From Chrysaora quinquecirrha (taxonomy: Eukaryota > Cnidaria > Scyphozoa > Semaeostomeae > Pelagiidae), in NCBI GenBank assembly GCA_014526335.1, contig JACTAT010000045.1, positions 1,806,386-1,870,385 of the forward strand: a DNA stretch of 64,000 bases. The letters are read 5' to 3'. Shown here in pieces: positions 16,435 through 27,041 of the stretch; the first letter of the stretch is position 1; every line of letters begins with the position of its first letter. The notes beneath the pieces were generated by a model that was not told the origin of the DNA, made no database searches, and worked only from the letters and a program-made list of their open reading frames with translations. Both the position numbers and the translations under genes were made by a program.

Positions 16435-19400
16435 CAGGTATATGTACCTCAAAAAGTACATGAAATTTACTTTTCGTATAATATCTTGAAGAAAATATTT
16501 TCGGTGTGAGTTTTTGTTGCAACGTATGCTCCTATCTGATAAAATTTCTTCCCTGAATGTTTAAATTTTCTATTGTGAAAAATGACATTTTTATCTACTG
16601 TTAAAAGTTAGTCTTTATTTTCATTATGTACCTCAAAACATACATAGACATTTTTGTCCATAATTTCTATTCTGTTGCTCCCAAATTGTTTATTTTTTGT
16701 TAACTTAATCAAAACAATCTATTGAACACAAACTGATGGAAAAAAGGAGGTTGAGGTTGCATAGAGTTTCCACGTAAGCTGTTAAACAAAGTAAATCACA
16801 CATCTTTTGAGTATAATGATTTAATTTGCACGAAAATCAACTTCTTTTGGCATTAGTATAAACATTTTACTGTTACTTTGAAGTATAGTATTGTAGATTC
16901 AGGTTCAGGCCTAAATTGAAGATAGAACATGATTATAAGGTTGCACATTGCTCTGGCCTCCTCATCATGCAATTTTGGCGCCAAATTTGTCTTGAAAAAT
17001 AATGACGACAGCAACATTACAATTTGAATGAGTAGCTGCAGCTTCTCTTGTATACAGCTTAAATATAGTACATCTCTCAAAATGAAACCAAAATTTAAAG
17101 CAAGAATAAAATTTGTCTCACCACCAACAAAAGAAAGACCAAACACGAAAGCTCAGGCAACAGTTGCTAGATGTCACATAAACAGAAGGCAAGCACAACT
17201 ACAAGCTGCTGTTGATTGGTGCGAAGAAAACAATGCAAGAGGTCATGCTGCACTTAAGACAGGACTGTTTCCTTTGATCAAAAGCAGAAGCACAATTGAC
17301 AATCGGTTAGATGGCAAAGTTGTAACTGGAAGTGAGAAGCAGTATTGTAGCATACTCACAAACGAGGAAGAAGAATCAATAGTCAGATTTGTAAAGAACA
17401 AGAACCGCTGCTTCCAAGGCATCAACAAAAGTGAATTGACGAATTTGATTCTAGATGTGCTGACAATCCGACACCATGCAAACAAGAAATTCAAGGGAGG
17501 AAGAGGTTTCATTAAGCTTTCAGAAAATGCAAAGAGAGCTCTTCAAGCCAAAAAAATTGAGCAGATCATTTTGGAAGAGGTGGGATGCAAAACACAATGA
17601 CTTGCGTATGAAAAGGCAGGGTACAATTTCAATGAATAGAGCACTAAATTGTACACGCGACATGGCTTGCTCTCATCTTGATGCATTAGCAGTGGAGTTA
17701 ATTGATACAGGAATCTTTACTGACGCAAAACAGATCAAAGACGGGGTATGGACGGGGAAAATTGACACCACCAGAGTGTTCAATCATGACGAGACCCCAC
17801 AGTTCATTAACTATGGCATTGATGGTACCCCAAATGGGCTGGTGTATGCTGGGCGTGGAGAGTCGTGCAAAAAGATGATACGGGAGAACCGTGAGTGTGT
17901 GACCATAAACCCAGTAGTTTCTGTTTCCGGAATGATATGCATTTGCCAAGTGATTTTTGGTACACAAGGAATAACTGAACAAATGGCTCCCAAAGAAGCT
18001 ATTGAAAAAATTGATAACTTGCTGATTTCAACAACCAAAAACGGATGTCAAGATCATACCTCCCTGCTGGCTTGCTACAAGCTGTTTGATAAGTATCTTG
18101 ACAAACATGACATTCAGCGACCTGTTGTTCTTACAAGTGATGGCCATTCTTCGAGATTTGACTTCGAAATATTGCAATTCTGCAGTGAGAAGAAAATCCG
18201 TCTTTTTATCTCGCCACCAGACACAACAGGTGTAACGCAGCTGCTTGACCAATGCAACAAAAACATTCATCTGGAGTATAAAGTTGCAAAGGCAAACCTC
18301 TTTACATCAGTTATGACAGTAAACAGGGAAGCATTCATGTTGTCATTAGGCAATATGTGGGATAGGTGGGCAACACCAACAACGATCAAGAAGGCAGCAA
18401 AAAAAGTTGGGATCTCAGCAGAAGGACTTAATGTCAATGAAATGCAACAGGAAAAGTTTGTCCAGGCAGCAAACCTCATCGATGTAGACTCACCATCAAC
18501 CTCTTCAATAGATAGATCAACGTCTTCCTCTGCAAATACATCCTTGACCATGTCACCTGCCTCACCAAAGCACCTTCGAAAAGGATCAGCTTTGTACTGG
18601 AAGACAAAGTTTGATATGGATCAGAACCTGGTCCGAGAGTGCAACTAAAAAAGCCTTAAGTTAGAGGAAATTCCTGGCCTTTTGACAGTAAAAAAGGTAA
18701 AGCCAAAGCAGTTGACAAAATCCTCCCTTCGAGTCACACAAGTTCATGGATCAATGGAAGGGAAGGATGTGATAAATATGGTCAGGTCTATTAAAGAGCA
18801 GAAGGAAAAAAAAATGCAATCAAAGGAGAGCCATATGAAGAAAAAAGAGAAAGAGAAGCAAGATTTCTACCGATGCAAAAGCAATTGCGTCTGCAACAAA
18901 GAAAAGTGTCTTGCTGCTGGATTAAAAGAGTGTCCATCATGCCATTCGATTTTACGATCCGTGTGTAGCAAAGCTGCCTGTAAAATGGATGGCAAAAAGC
19001 CAGATATGATACTCGCAGCCGCAACATTAAAGAAAGGTGCATCTAAAAAGCTCAAATATCACACCAAGGGTAATTACAGCAGTGAGGAGGAAGAATCCGA
19101 CGATGCTTCTCTGGAGTCTTTTGATGAATCGGAAAGTGACACTGATTTAGTAGATGAATCAGACATGACTATGGAAATCCCTGAGAAGGACAAATCACAA
19201 AGTGCACCTGCAGTGTCTCAGCTACAGCATGTATGGAAGAGCCTTGAATCCTCGACCCCAGAAGATCAAATAGTGGGTAAATGGTACGGAGTAGTGTATC
19301 CAGGAAAGAAATCAATGGTCTTGTATGTTGCTAAAGTCCTCAGAAGATTTCTTGTAGATGTAGATGGTCCTGTGGACACTATCCTGATGAGGTGTTTGAA

Positions 19401-20205
19401 ATCAAAGTCTGGCTTTGGTACTCGTTTACAAGCTACCCTGAGCATCTACCACCTGATGATACTCATTTCAAGTTGGAAGATTTCATTGCAGGCCCTCTTG
19501 ATGTGATCCCAGTAGGCAGAAGTTCAACAGACTTCGAAGTACCAAAATACAACAACTTGAAAAATCACTTTGATGCTGTTAAAAAACATGGACCGAAAGC
19601 AGCTTCTTCTTAGTCTGCATTGAACAAGCTAGGAAACAGAACACAATAAACTTTACTCCAGCGTTGAGTTACTATTGTTGTTTGTTGTTATTACTGTTTG
19701 ATTACTGCACTGTCGCTTTTCTTTGCTACATTCATCTGCACTGGGTTTACACAGCAACTTCTTGTTGAAATAAAATGACTCAAGCTCTTTATCTTTGTGT
19801 ACCTCAAAACATACACTGATGACACTTTTCTTGGCACCTGCTCATGATTGAATTATTATGAGTTATCAGAATCTTTAGGAATGCTTGACACCATATGGCA
19901 AATATTAGACATTTAACAATTAAAAAACATCAAACTTGCAAACTTAAATCCATATTCTCTGGTTTTATGGGCTTTTCTGTAAAAAAGTCAGATCGTTAAG
20001 CCCAGCATCAGTTATCATCTTAGGCCCGATTTCATTAAAATACAGCGGATAAGCCGATTGTTAATGTTTTTCCAGAACGATATTAGTGTTGTTTATAAGA
20101 AACAACAATCAGTTCCGAATTTCATGTTATTCAAGGAAAATTATGAAACAACAAATGCCAATGTATGTTTTGAGGTACCATGTTGTTTTGAGGTACATAT
20201 ACCTG
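16435..20205. mobile_element. pogo-type Tc1/mariner transposon, inactive, TA target duplication
   Basis: It starts CAGGTATATGTACCTCAAAA at 16435 and ends with the exact complement at 20205, giving ~20-bp terminal inverted repeats. It is flanked by TA on both sides (16433-16434 and 20206-20207). Length is 3,771 bp. Extra copies of the GTACCTCAAAACATAC core lie inside each end (about 16627-16642, 19799-19814 and 20162-20178). The flanks 16435-17027 and 19614-20205 hold no other genes. Confidence 0.9.
17028..19613 (+). pseudogene. pogo-like DDE transposase with two frameshifts and one stop
   Basis: The N-terminal part (ATG 17028) has the pogo-type HTH region (HAALKTGLFPLIKSRSTIDN). After a frameshift near 17550-17590 comes the catalytic DDE_1-like core: NHDETPQFINYG, then LTSDGHSSR, then SPPDTTGVTQLLDQ, which supply the three acidic residues. 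A TAA at 18646-18648 interrupts the frame. A Cys-rich segment follows (CKSNCVCNKEKC, CPSC) and an acidic linker. A second frameshift near 19395-19440 is needed to reach the conserved tail (DDTHFKLEDFIAGPLDVIPV), ending at TAG 19611-19613. It cannot make an intact transposase. Confidence 0.85.
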
Positions 20206-20411
20206 TATAATCCTAGGCTGCCTGCCGCCACCAAATCCATTCAAACTAACCCAAAACACTTTAAGCAAACTGGTTCCTTCTTACGCGGGGGCCTTAACTC
20301 TTAAATCTAAAATTTGCCCTGGGCTAACCCTCCCTATATACTACTCATAGCGCAGTCGAATAAGAAATGACTTTTGTTGTCTATAGGTCTAGTATTGTTT
20401 TTGCAGTAGTC

Positions 20412-21160
20412 ACAAGGGAAGAAAGTTACTCTTCAAAATGTGAAAGAGCACTGCATAAACACAAAAGCCTGATAGATACGATATGCTATGATATAATATG
20501 ATATGATATAATATGATATAATATAATATAATATGATATAATATAATATAATATAATATAATATAATATAATATAATATAATGTAATATAATATAATATA
20601 ATATATATAATATAATATGATATGATATGATATCCCTGATATGCTTTCAAAGACTATGGTGACATACGGGTTCTAAGAAAAATATGGAACATGAAACAAG
20701 CCTTTTCAAAAACGAAATTAACAGCAAAATGGTAATGAAAGTATTTCGTAGTTTTCATTGATACAAACTTTGTTATATTGACTCTTGGTTTGTTGTTTAT
20801 CCGAAAAAAATTGGTTATTTAAATAAACCGATAAGTACAATAAATGCAAAATGTTCATTAAGATTTAATGTTTTTGTACCCATAATCTTGAAAAGTGTTA
20901 TCACAGTCTAAGTAAGTAATTAGCATCCTTTTAGAGAATAAATCCTTGAAATCCAGAGATAATCACAGGATACAGCAGGGATCCATGGAGAACTTTGGAA
21001 GTTTGAGACATATGAATTACGGGTCAAAATTAACTATAAATAGATATCACAAGTTGTCAACTTCAGATGAATTAGTTATGCAAGCTACTTTATTACAAGT
21101 TACTGCATGTCTTTCCTTTAGAAACATTAGGACAAAATGGGATGAACGTCATTCATCTTA
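20412..21160. repeat. Left copy of a ~580-bp inverted repeat flanking the Harbinger element
   Basis: It matches 26275-26856 in reverse complement at high identity, except for a ~160-bp AT-rich block at 20475-20635 present only here. Both copies contain a conserved ~58-codon frame starting MENFGSLRHMNYGSK, which differs little between copies. No function can be assigned. The 21161-22019 stretch that follows shows no gene. Confidence 0.8.
20475..20635. repeat. (ATATA/TATGA)n-type AT microsatellite
   Basis: Repeats of ATAAT/ATATG units, mainly 5-mers. It interrupts the left inverted-repeat copy between sequences that are adjacent in the right copy, so it arose or expanded after the duplication. 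Confidence 0.9.
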
Positions 21161-22440
21161 AATAACTTTATTGTTAGTTAAGTACGTTTCAATTGTAAAC
21201 TATTAGACCCCATGAGGGTGATGTATTAATGAAATTGAAAATTGAAATTGAAATTGTATAAAGACTCTGATTGAGAATGATTGTGAACTTTGCTATCCTT
21301 CTTAGCAAATGATTAGCTCTCATCTGAAACTCCCTAGAGTACAAACAACAGGACAGACCTGAATTAACTAATTGAGGGCTGAATTTTTTTAAATATAACA
21401 GCAACCAGTTCCACCATATGATATTTGGTACGAAAATTATTGTACTGTAATCAATATTACAAGTATTATTAATTATTACAAACTATGAAAAATTAAGATT
21501 ACTTATAGGTGCTTCCATAACCTGTCCATTAAACAAGATTCAGTATTGACGATAGGAATGCTAATACACAGTTGGATATAATCCAAAAATGTTATTGGGA
21601 ATTCTGTGCTTGCAAAGCCATCAATTGAGTAGAACTATGAAAGAATGTTTTGCAAATGTTAAAAAATCCAAAAAACCTATATTACTTTACCATACAGAAA
21701 TGCAACAACAGTAGTGACTTTTGATTCATTAAGCAATGTTAAATTAAAAAAATGAGAACTAAGATTGTCTAATGTTTGCATAGTTGATCCTAAGCAAAGT
21801 GACAATCTTATAATAAAATTGCAATGTTTCTGGAAAGTTTTCTTTTAGTTTATGATGTGGTTTGGTCCCGGAATAGTTCTTCGATTCATCACTTTGCAAC
21901 ATATCAATCTGTACAGTGCATTAAGATGTTCTGATAATAATAAGCTGTAATTTCAGTTTATTATGAACCAACTAGTGAATTCTTTGCATTTAAAGAATGA
22001 TCAAATGGGGATGACTAAATTAAGGCGGGATTACACTATCATCTCTAGGTACAAGTTGCTTCACATTTTTTCTGTGATGACAAACAGCGAGAGAATGCCA
22101 TAGTGTAAGGTGCGGTAAAAGTTGCTTGTAGTTGCGCGCTGGAGGTGATAAAACCAAGTTTTTTAATCCATCTCGCGGCATTTCAATTTGATTGCTGATC
22201 AAATTCTTTTGAATCCCTATAAGTTTTTCAAAGGAGCCGACATTTTTGGCGCGCGATTCAGGGCAGCGTTGGCGCGTAAACTTCTTCTGAAACATTCAAG
22301 ATTGCCACTGACGACTGTGAGGGGACTATAGAATTGTGAGAGAATGGAGTTTCAGGGTATCGAGTAGAGTGAGTCGAGTGATGACAAAGAGAGAAGGCTG
22401 TGGCTGTAAAAAAAGAAGTAAAAAAAGAAGAAAAAAAGAG

Positions 22441-23912
22441 TTTATTGGGTAAAACCATGGTTAGCTGAACGCGATAATAAAAGTTTGTACACAAATTTGG
22501 TAAAGGAGTTAAAATTGGCAGACAGAGGGGATTACAGAAGGTTTATGAGAATGAATACAGAAACGTTTGAGGTTAGGCCTAATATTTTTTTATTATAATG
22601 TTTATAGATAATCATGTTTTCATGAATAAATGCTAAGGTTTTATAGTTATCAATAACATTGTTGTACAGGTCCATATTTATTTTTCTGATTTCGCTCTTT
22701 GCTTAGGTGTTTTATCTTATAGATAGCTTAGCTAGATACCTAGACTAGTCCCAAACACGGTTTTCATTTTCATCCAGTAAAGAATTTTATTATTAAACAG
22801 AATTAAATGTTCTATGATTAAAATTTTTTATAACATTTTGTACAGATGCTCTTGTTCAAAATTCGTCCATCCATTGAAGGACAAACTACCCACCTACGAA
22901 AGCCTATAAGACCAGAGGAGAAATTAGCAGTGACACTTAGGTTTCTTGCTACAGGTGAAAGCTACAATAGCTTACAATATCAATTCAGAATACACGAGTC
23001 CACAATCAGCAAATTTATTCCAAAGGTATGTGATGGAATTTATAATGCACTGAAAGATGAATATTTCACTTGCCCAAATACAGAGAACGAATGGATGAAG
23101 CTTGCACAAGGCACAGAAGAACGTTGGCAATTTCCAAATGCATTCGCTGCCGCAGATGGGAAGCACATATCAATATACCATCCAAAAGATTCAGGGGCCA
23201 GCTTCTACAATTACAAAGGCTTTTATAGCATTGTTCTGATGGCACTTGTTGACTTTGATTACAAATTTGTATTTGCAGATGTTGGGTGTCAAGGCAGAAT
23301 CAGTGATGGGGGCGTTTACAGAAACTCCAAACTTTCCAAACTGCTATCACAAGGTGCCCTGAATCTCCCAGCACCAAGATCTTTGCCAAAGTCAATGGAT
23401 CCTGTATGGGAACCTTTTACTGTTGAAGAAAGTTTACCCTTTGTTTTTGTTGGTGACAATGCTTTTCCACTAACAACACACTGCCTGAAACCATACCCTG
23501 ACAGAGCATTAACAGACAGGAAAAGAGTCTTCAAAGAGTAACAGAAAATGCATTTGGCATATTGACCAGTGTTTTTAGGATATTCTCTACTAAGATTAAT
23601 TTATGTCCCGACACAGCCACCAAAGTAGTTTTGGCATCATTGGTGCTCCATAACTTGTTAAGAACAAAATCACCTGAGTCCTATACACCAAGTGGATTTG
23701 CTGATGAAGTTGAAGGAGATCATATAATTGAAGGTCAATGGAGAAAACAAACAACTGGTTCTAATTTTAAAGCTTTGCCACCAAGGAGACATGGAAATAA
23801 CCAGAAAAAAATACAGCTGAAGAATATCGAGATATCTTTGCAGATCATTTTTATGGCCCAGGACAAGTACCCTGGCAATGTAAATGTCTCACCGCAACCA
23901 GTTAACAGTATT
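22441..23912 (+). pseudogene. Harbinger DDE_Tnp_4 transposase, frameshifted
   Basis: A first exon at about 22441-22571 encodes the usual head (WVKPWLAERDN ... YRRFMRMNTETFE). An intron ends at ...TTGTACAG|ATG (22845), and the main frame 22846-23541 follows. It carries AAADGKHISI (first Asp) and ADVGCQGRISDGG (second Asp). The third acidic residue lies in VTENAFGIL, reached only after a frameshift near 23517-23530. Another frameshift near 23800 is needed for the normal end (ADHFYGPGQVPWQ). The region just before exon 1 also appears out of frame with its nearest ATG (22381). Non-functional as it stands. Confidence 0.85.
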
Positions 23913-24326
23913 TTTTCAATTCTCATGAATTTTCTTATTTTAGAAATGTATATGTCTGTTTTGACTGAAATGTTTCATGAAAATACATTTAATCTATTTT
24001 ATCAACTTATAATAGATTTAATCAACTTATAAAGCCCAAAACACATGATATTTGAATCAAAGTTATAGTTTCTTTGTTTATAGTTCAAGTATATCACTAT
24101 TGTTACTAGAGCATCTTCATACTGAACCAAATGGAGTTTGGGGTGAATTGCTACCATATGAAGGTGTTTGGTAAGGCTCATGTCTGAGCCCTACTACATT
24201 ATATGGAGATTACATTCTTGAGTGCATGCCAGCATTTCTCTGTTGATGTTGATGCATTTGTGCAAACATGTGCTGTGCTCCTCCCCTATACTTGGTCTCA
24301 AATATCAGGCGTTGAATTTCCATTTT

Positions 24327-25438
24327 TTAAAAATCCTTGCTTTCTCCTTCATTGATCGTTTCCAACATCTTCACAATCATATCCCCAAAAACATGATCAG
24401 CTGACAGTGTTTTCTCAACTTTTTTTGGATTTTCTTTTGGTATGCTCAAAACATTAATAGCTGTTTCAATCAACTGACTTGTTTTATTTACTTCCATTTG
24501 CTTGGCAGATTTGCTGGAAGGTTTGTTATCTATTGAATAGGCACAATTCTCTTCAGCTGCAGCTCTTTTGGTGCATATATTTGAAACTGTAGGACGTGGT
24601 GTTACATTGTCTGATAAAAACGACAGAGCATCGTAAAACTGCCACTTGCTCTGGTATATATCACCAGCACCAGCTCCACTAACTTTTGACTGCTCTGTTT
24701 TATTTTTCTCAGCCACATAGTATGACCTGAGAGCATTCAATTTTCTTTGTACTTCATCATATGATGGAAGTGGCTCAACTTCCATTTCAGATAAAGCTGA
24801 AATGATGTTGGTGATGCAATTTCTTCTTTTCTTCTTAATATGGTACATAGGGTGTTTCACATCATATAACAATTGTTCATCTTCCCACAAAGCTACAAGT
24901 TTCTCCACAACTTTATCTTTCCAATCATATTTAATTTCCTTCGTTTTTCTAGTCCTTTTTGTGACAGGTTTCACCAGTTCCACTGATGGAACGGGAGGTA
25001 CTTGATTTGGCAGTACTTTAAATGCATTTTCTTGAGTCCCTTCTTGTGTTACCTCGTCTAATTCTTCCTCGTAATAACCTTCTTGTTCTTGACTAAAGTA
25101 AAAATTTAGATGGTAAACGAAATGGGCCCAAGGTAGGTTTTACACACTTACCAGTATTCGGCACTAGAAAATGTGTCCCAAATTACCCCAGTTTACCCTA
25201 TGTTAATGTATAGCCTATGCATTTGCTCAAGGGATGATGAATAAAGCTAGCTTTGGTGAAGTTAGGCCAGGCCGGCCTTATAAACTTGAGATTTTATTGA
25301 GATTTAGCTTCTGAAATTTGCTGAATATAGGTACCAATCCATAACTCACCTTTGTGGATTAAACCACTGTTCTTGTTATCTTCTCTGCAAGTGCTCTTCA
25401 AAAAGATTACTGGTATATTGATGAGACTGAAACTCCAT
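24327..25438 (-). pseudogene. Harbinger MADF/Myb-SANT-like accessory protein, two exons, one early stop
   Basis: Exon 1 is 25350-25438, with ATG at 25438 inside the terminal inverted repeat and donor AAAG|GTGAGT. Exon 2 is 24327-25091, after acceptor TTACTTTAG. The splice joins in phase (AG + T = Ser). The protein has an acidic head, a basic patch and a MADF-like three-helix domain (YDWKDKVVEKLVALWEDEQLLYD ... SYYVAEKNK). In this family the partner protein carries the transposase to DNA and the nucleus. Exon 1 contains an in-frame TAA, so this copy is probably dead unless another start is used. Confidence 0.75.
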
Positions 25439-26274
25439 TCTCTCACAATTCTATAGGCCCCTCACAGTCATCAGTGGCAATCTTGCATGTTTCAGAAGAA
25501 GTTTACGCGCCAACACTGCCCTGAATCGCGCGCCAAAAATGTCGGCTCCTTTCAAAAACTTGTAGGGATTCAAAAAAATTTGATCAGCAATCAAATTAAA
25601 ATGCAGCGAGATGGATTAAAAAACTTGGTTTTATCACCTCCAATGCGCAACTACAAGAAACTTTTACCGCACCTTACACTATCGCATTCTCTCGCTGTTT
25701 GTCATCACAGAAAAAATGTGAAGCATTTGTACCTAGAGATGATAGTGTAATCCCGCCTTTAGACAGTTGTTGTGTTAAAACCTTCCTGCAAAGCTTTGGT
25801 GAAGCATGACTAAAAATGGGCTAAGGTGACAAAATTTAGTTGCACTGTTAGACTATCTTTATTCTCTTTTTAATGCAAATCTAAATACATTCAATCAAGT
25901 CTGTGGTAGGAACAAGAATGCAAAGCAAAAATTTTAAACAATAGGGCTGATAGGTTAAAATGTTAATCTATAAGTATGTAGAACAAGCTAAAAGTTATAG
26001 CCAAGAAATCCATTATTGTATACCTCACCTTGATAACGCTGAGACTGGAACTGAAACTGAAACCTAAGACTTTCAATCAAACAGCCCGCTTTCAAGTTTT
26101 CCAAAAGCTGTTAGAAACTAGTTCATCATTTGCATTTCAACTGACCCGCATTCCCTAATTTTTGATTTTATTAAGTTATTTATTTTTTTTTGTTAAATTT
26201 GACCAGAAATGGTGACTTGAAGGAAAAGCCATTGAAACTAGTAAAACCTTGTTAATTTTTTTACTTCTTAATTA

Positions 26275-26856
26275 TGAATGACGTTCATCCCATTTTGTCC
26301 TAATGTTTCTAAAGGAAAGACATGCAGTAACTTGTAATAAAGTAGCTTGCATAACTAATTCATCTGAAGTTGACAACTTGTGATATCTATTTATAGTTAA
26401 TTTTGACCCGTAATTCATATGTCTCAAACTTCCAAAGTTCTCCATGGATCCCTGCTGTATCTTGTGATTATCTCTGGATTTCAAGGATTTATACTCTAAA
26501 AGGATGCTAAATACTTACTTAGACTGTGATAACACTTTTCAAGACTATGGGTACAAAAACATTAAATCTTAATGGACATTTTGCATTTAATGTACTTATC
26601 CGTTTATTTAAATAACCGATTTTTTTCGGATAAACAACAAACCAAGAGTCAATATAACAAAGTTGGTATCAATGAAAACTACAAAAATACTTTCATTACC
26701 ATTTTGCTGTTTATTTCGTTTTTGAAAAGGCTTGTTTCATGTTCCATATTTTTCTTAGAACACGTATGTCACCATAGTCTTTGAAAGCATCTATCAGGCT
26801 TTTGTGTTTATGCATTGCTCTTTTCACATTTTGAAGAGTGACTTTCTTCCCTTCTC
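26275..26856. repeat. Right copy of the ~580-bp inverted repeat
   Basis: Reverse complement of 20412-21160 minus its microsatellite. The 25762-26274 gap between Harbinger and this copy has no gene. After it, 26930-27040 is a CT-rich run that on the minus strand would encode the Glu/Lys-rich tail of the Helitron helicase. Confidence 0.8.
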
Positions 26857-27041
26857 AATTTCTGATCTAAAAATTTCCTGATCAGATGATTGTGCTGTTC
26901 AGAGAATACAGCTTTTCGGCTCCTACATTTCTCTTTTGGATCTTCTTCAATCTCATCTTGTTCTTCTTCTTCCACCTTTTCTTCTTCACTCTCTTCTTCT
27001 TCACCTTCTTCTTCTTCTATTTCTTTGAAGTATTTTAAGTA

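Larger units (their letters stand above)
22023..25758. mobile_element. PIF/Harbinger DNA transposon, TTA target duplication
   Basis: It starts AGGCGGGATTACACTATCAT and ends with the complement, with TTA on both sides (22020-22022 and 25759-25761). Length is 3,736 bp. The terminal inverted repeats are unusually long: similarity continues for about 320-335 bp (to about 22356 and 25425) with scattered substitutions. It encodes a DDE transposase on the plus strand and a MADF-type protein on the minus strand, the standard two-gene Harbinger layout. The gap 24033-24326 has no gene. Confidence 0.9.

Noticed and set aside
16295..16522. 75-residue basic minus-strand frame after the viral genes
   Set aside because: It has no ATG near its start (TTG), and it crosses the pogo element boundary at 16435, so it is a chance frame.
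22020..22295. 91-residue minus-strand frame and its twin at 25487-25750
   Set aside because: Both are the two arms of the Harbinger terminal inverted repeat read through, not genes.
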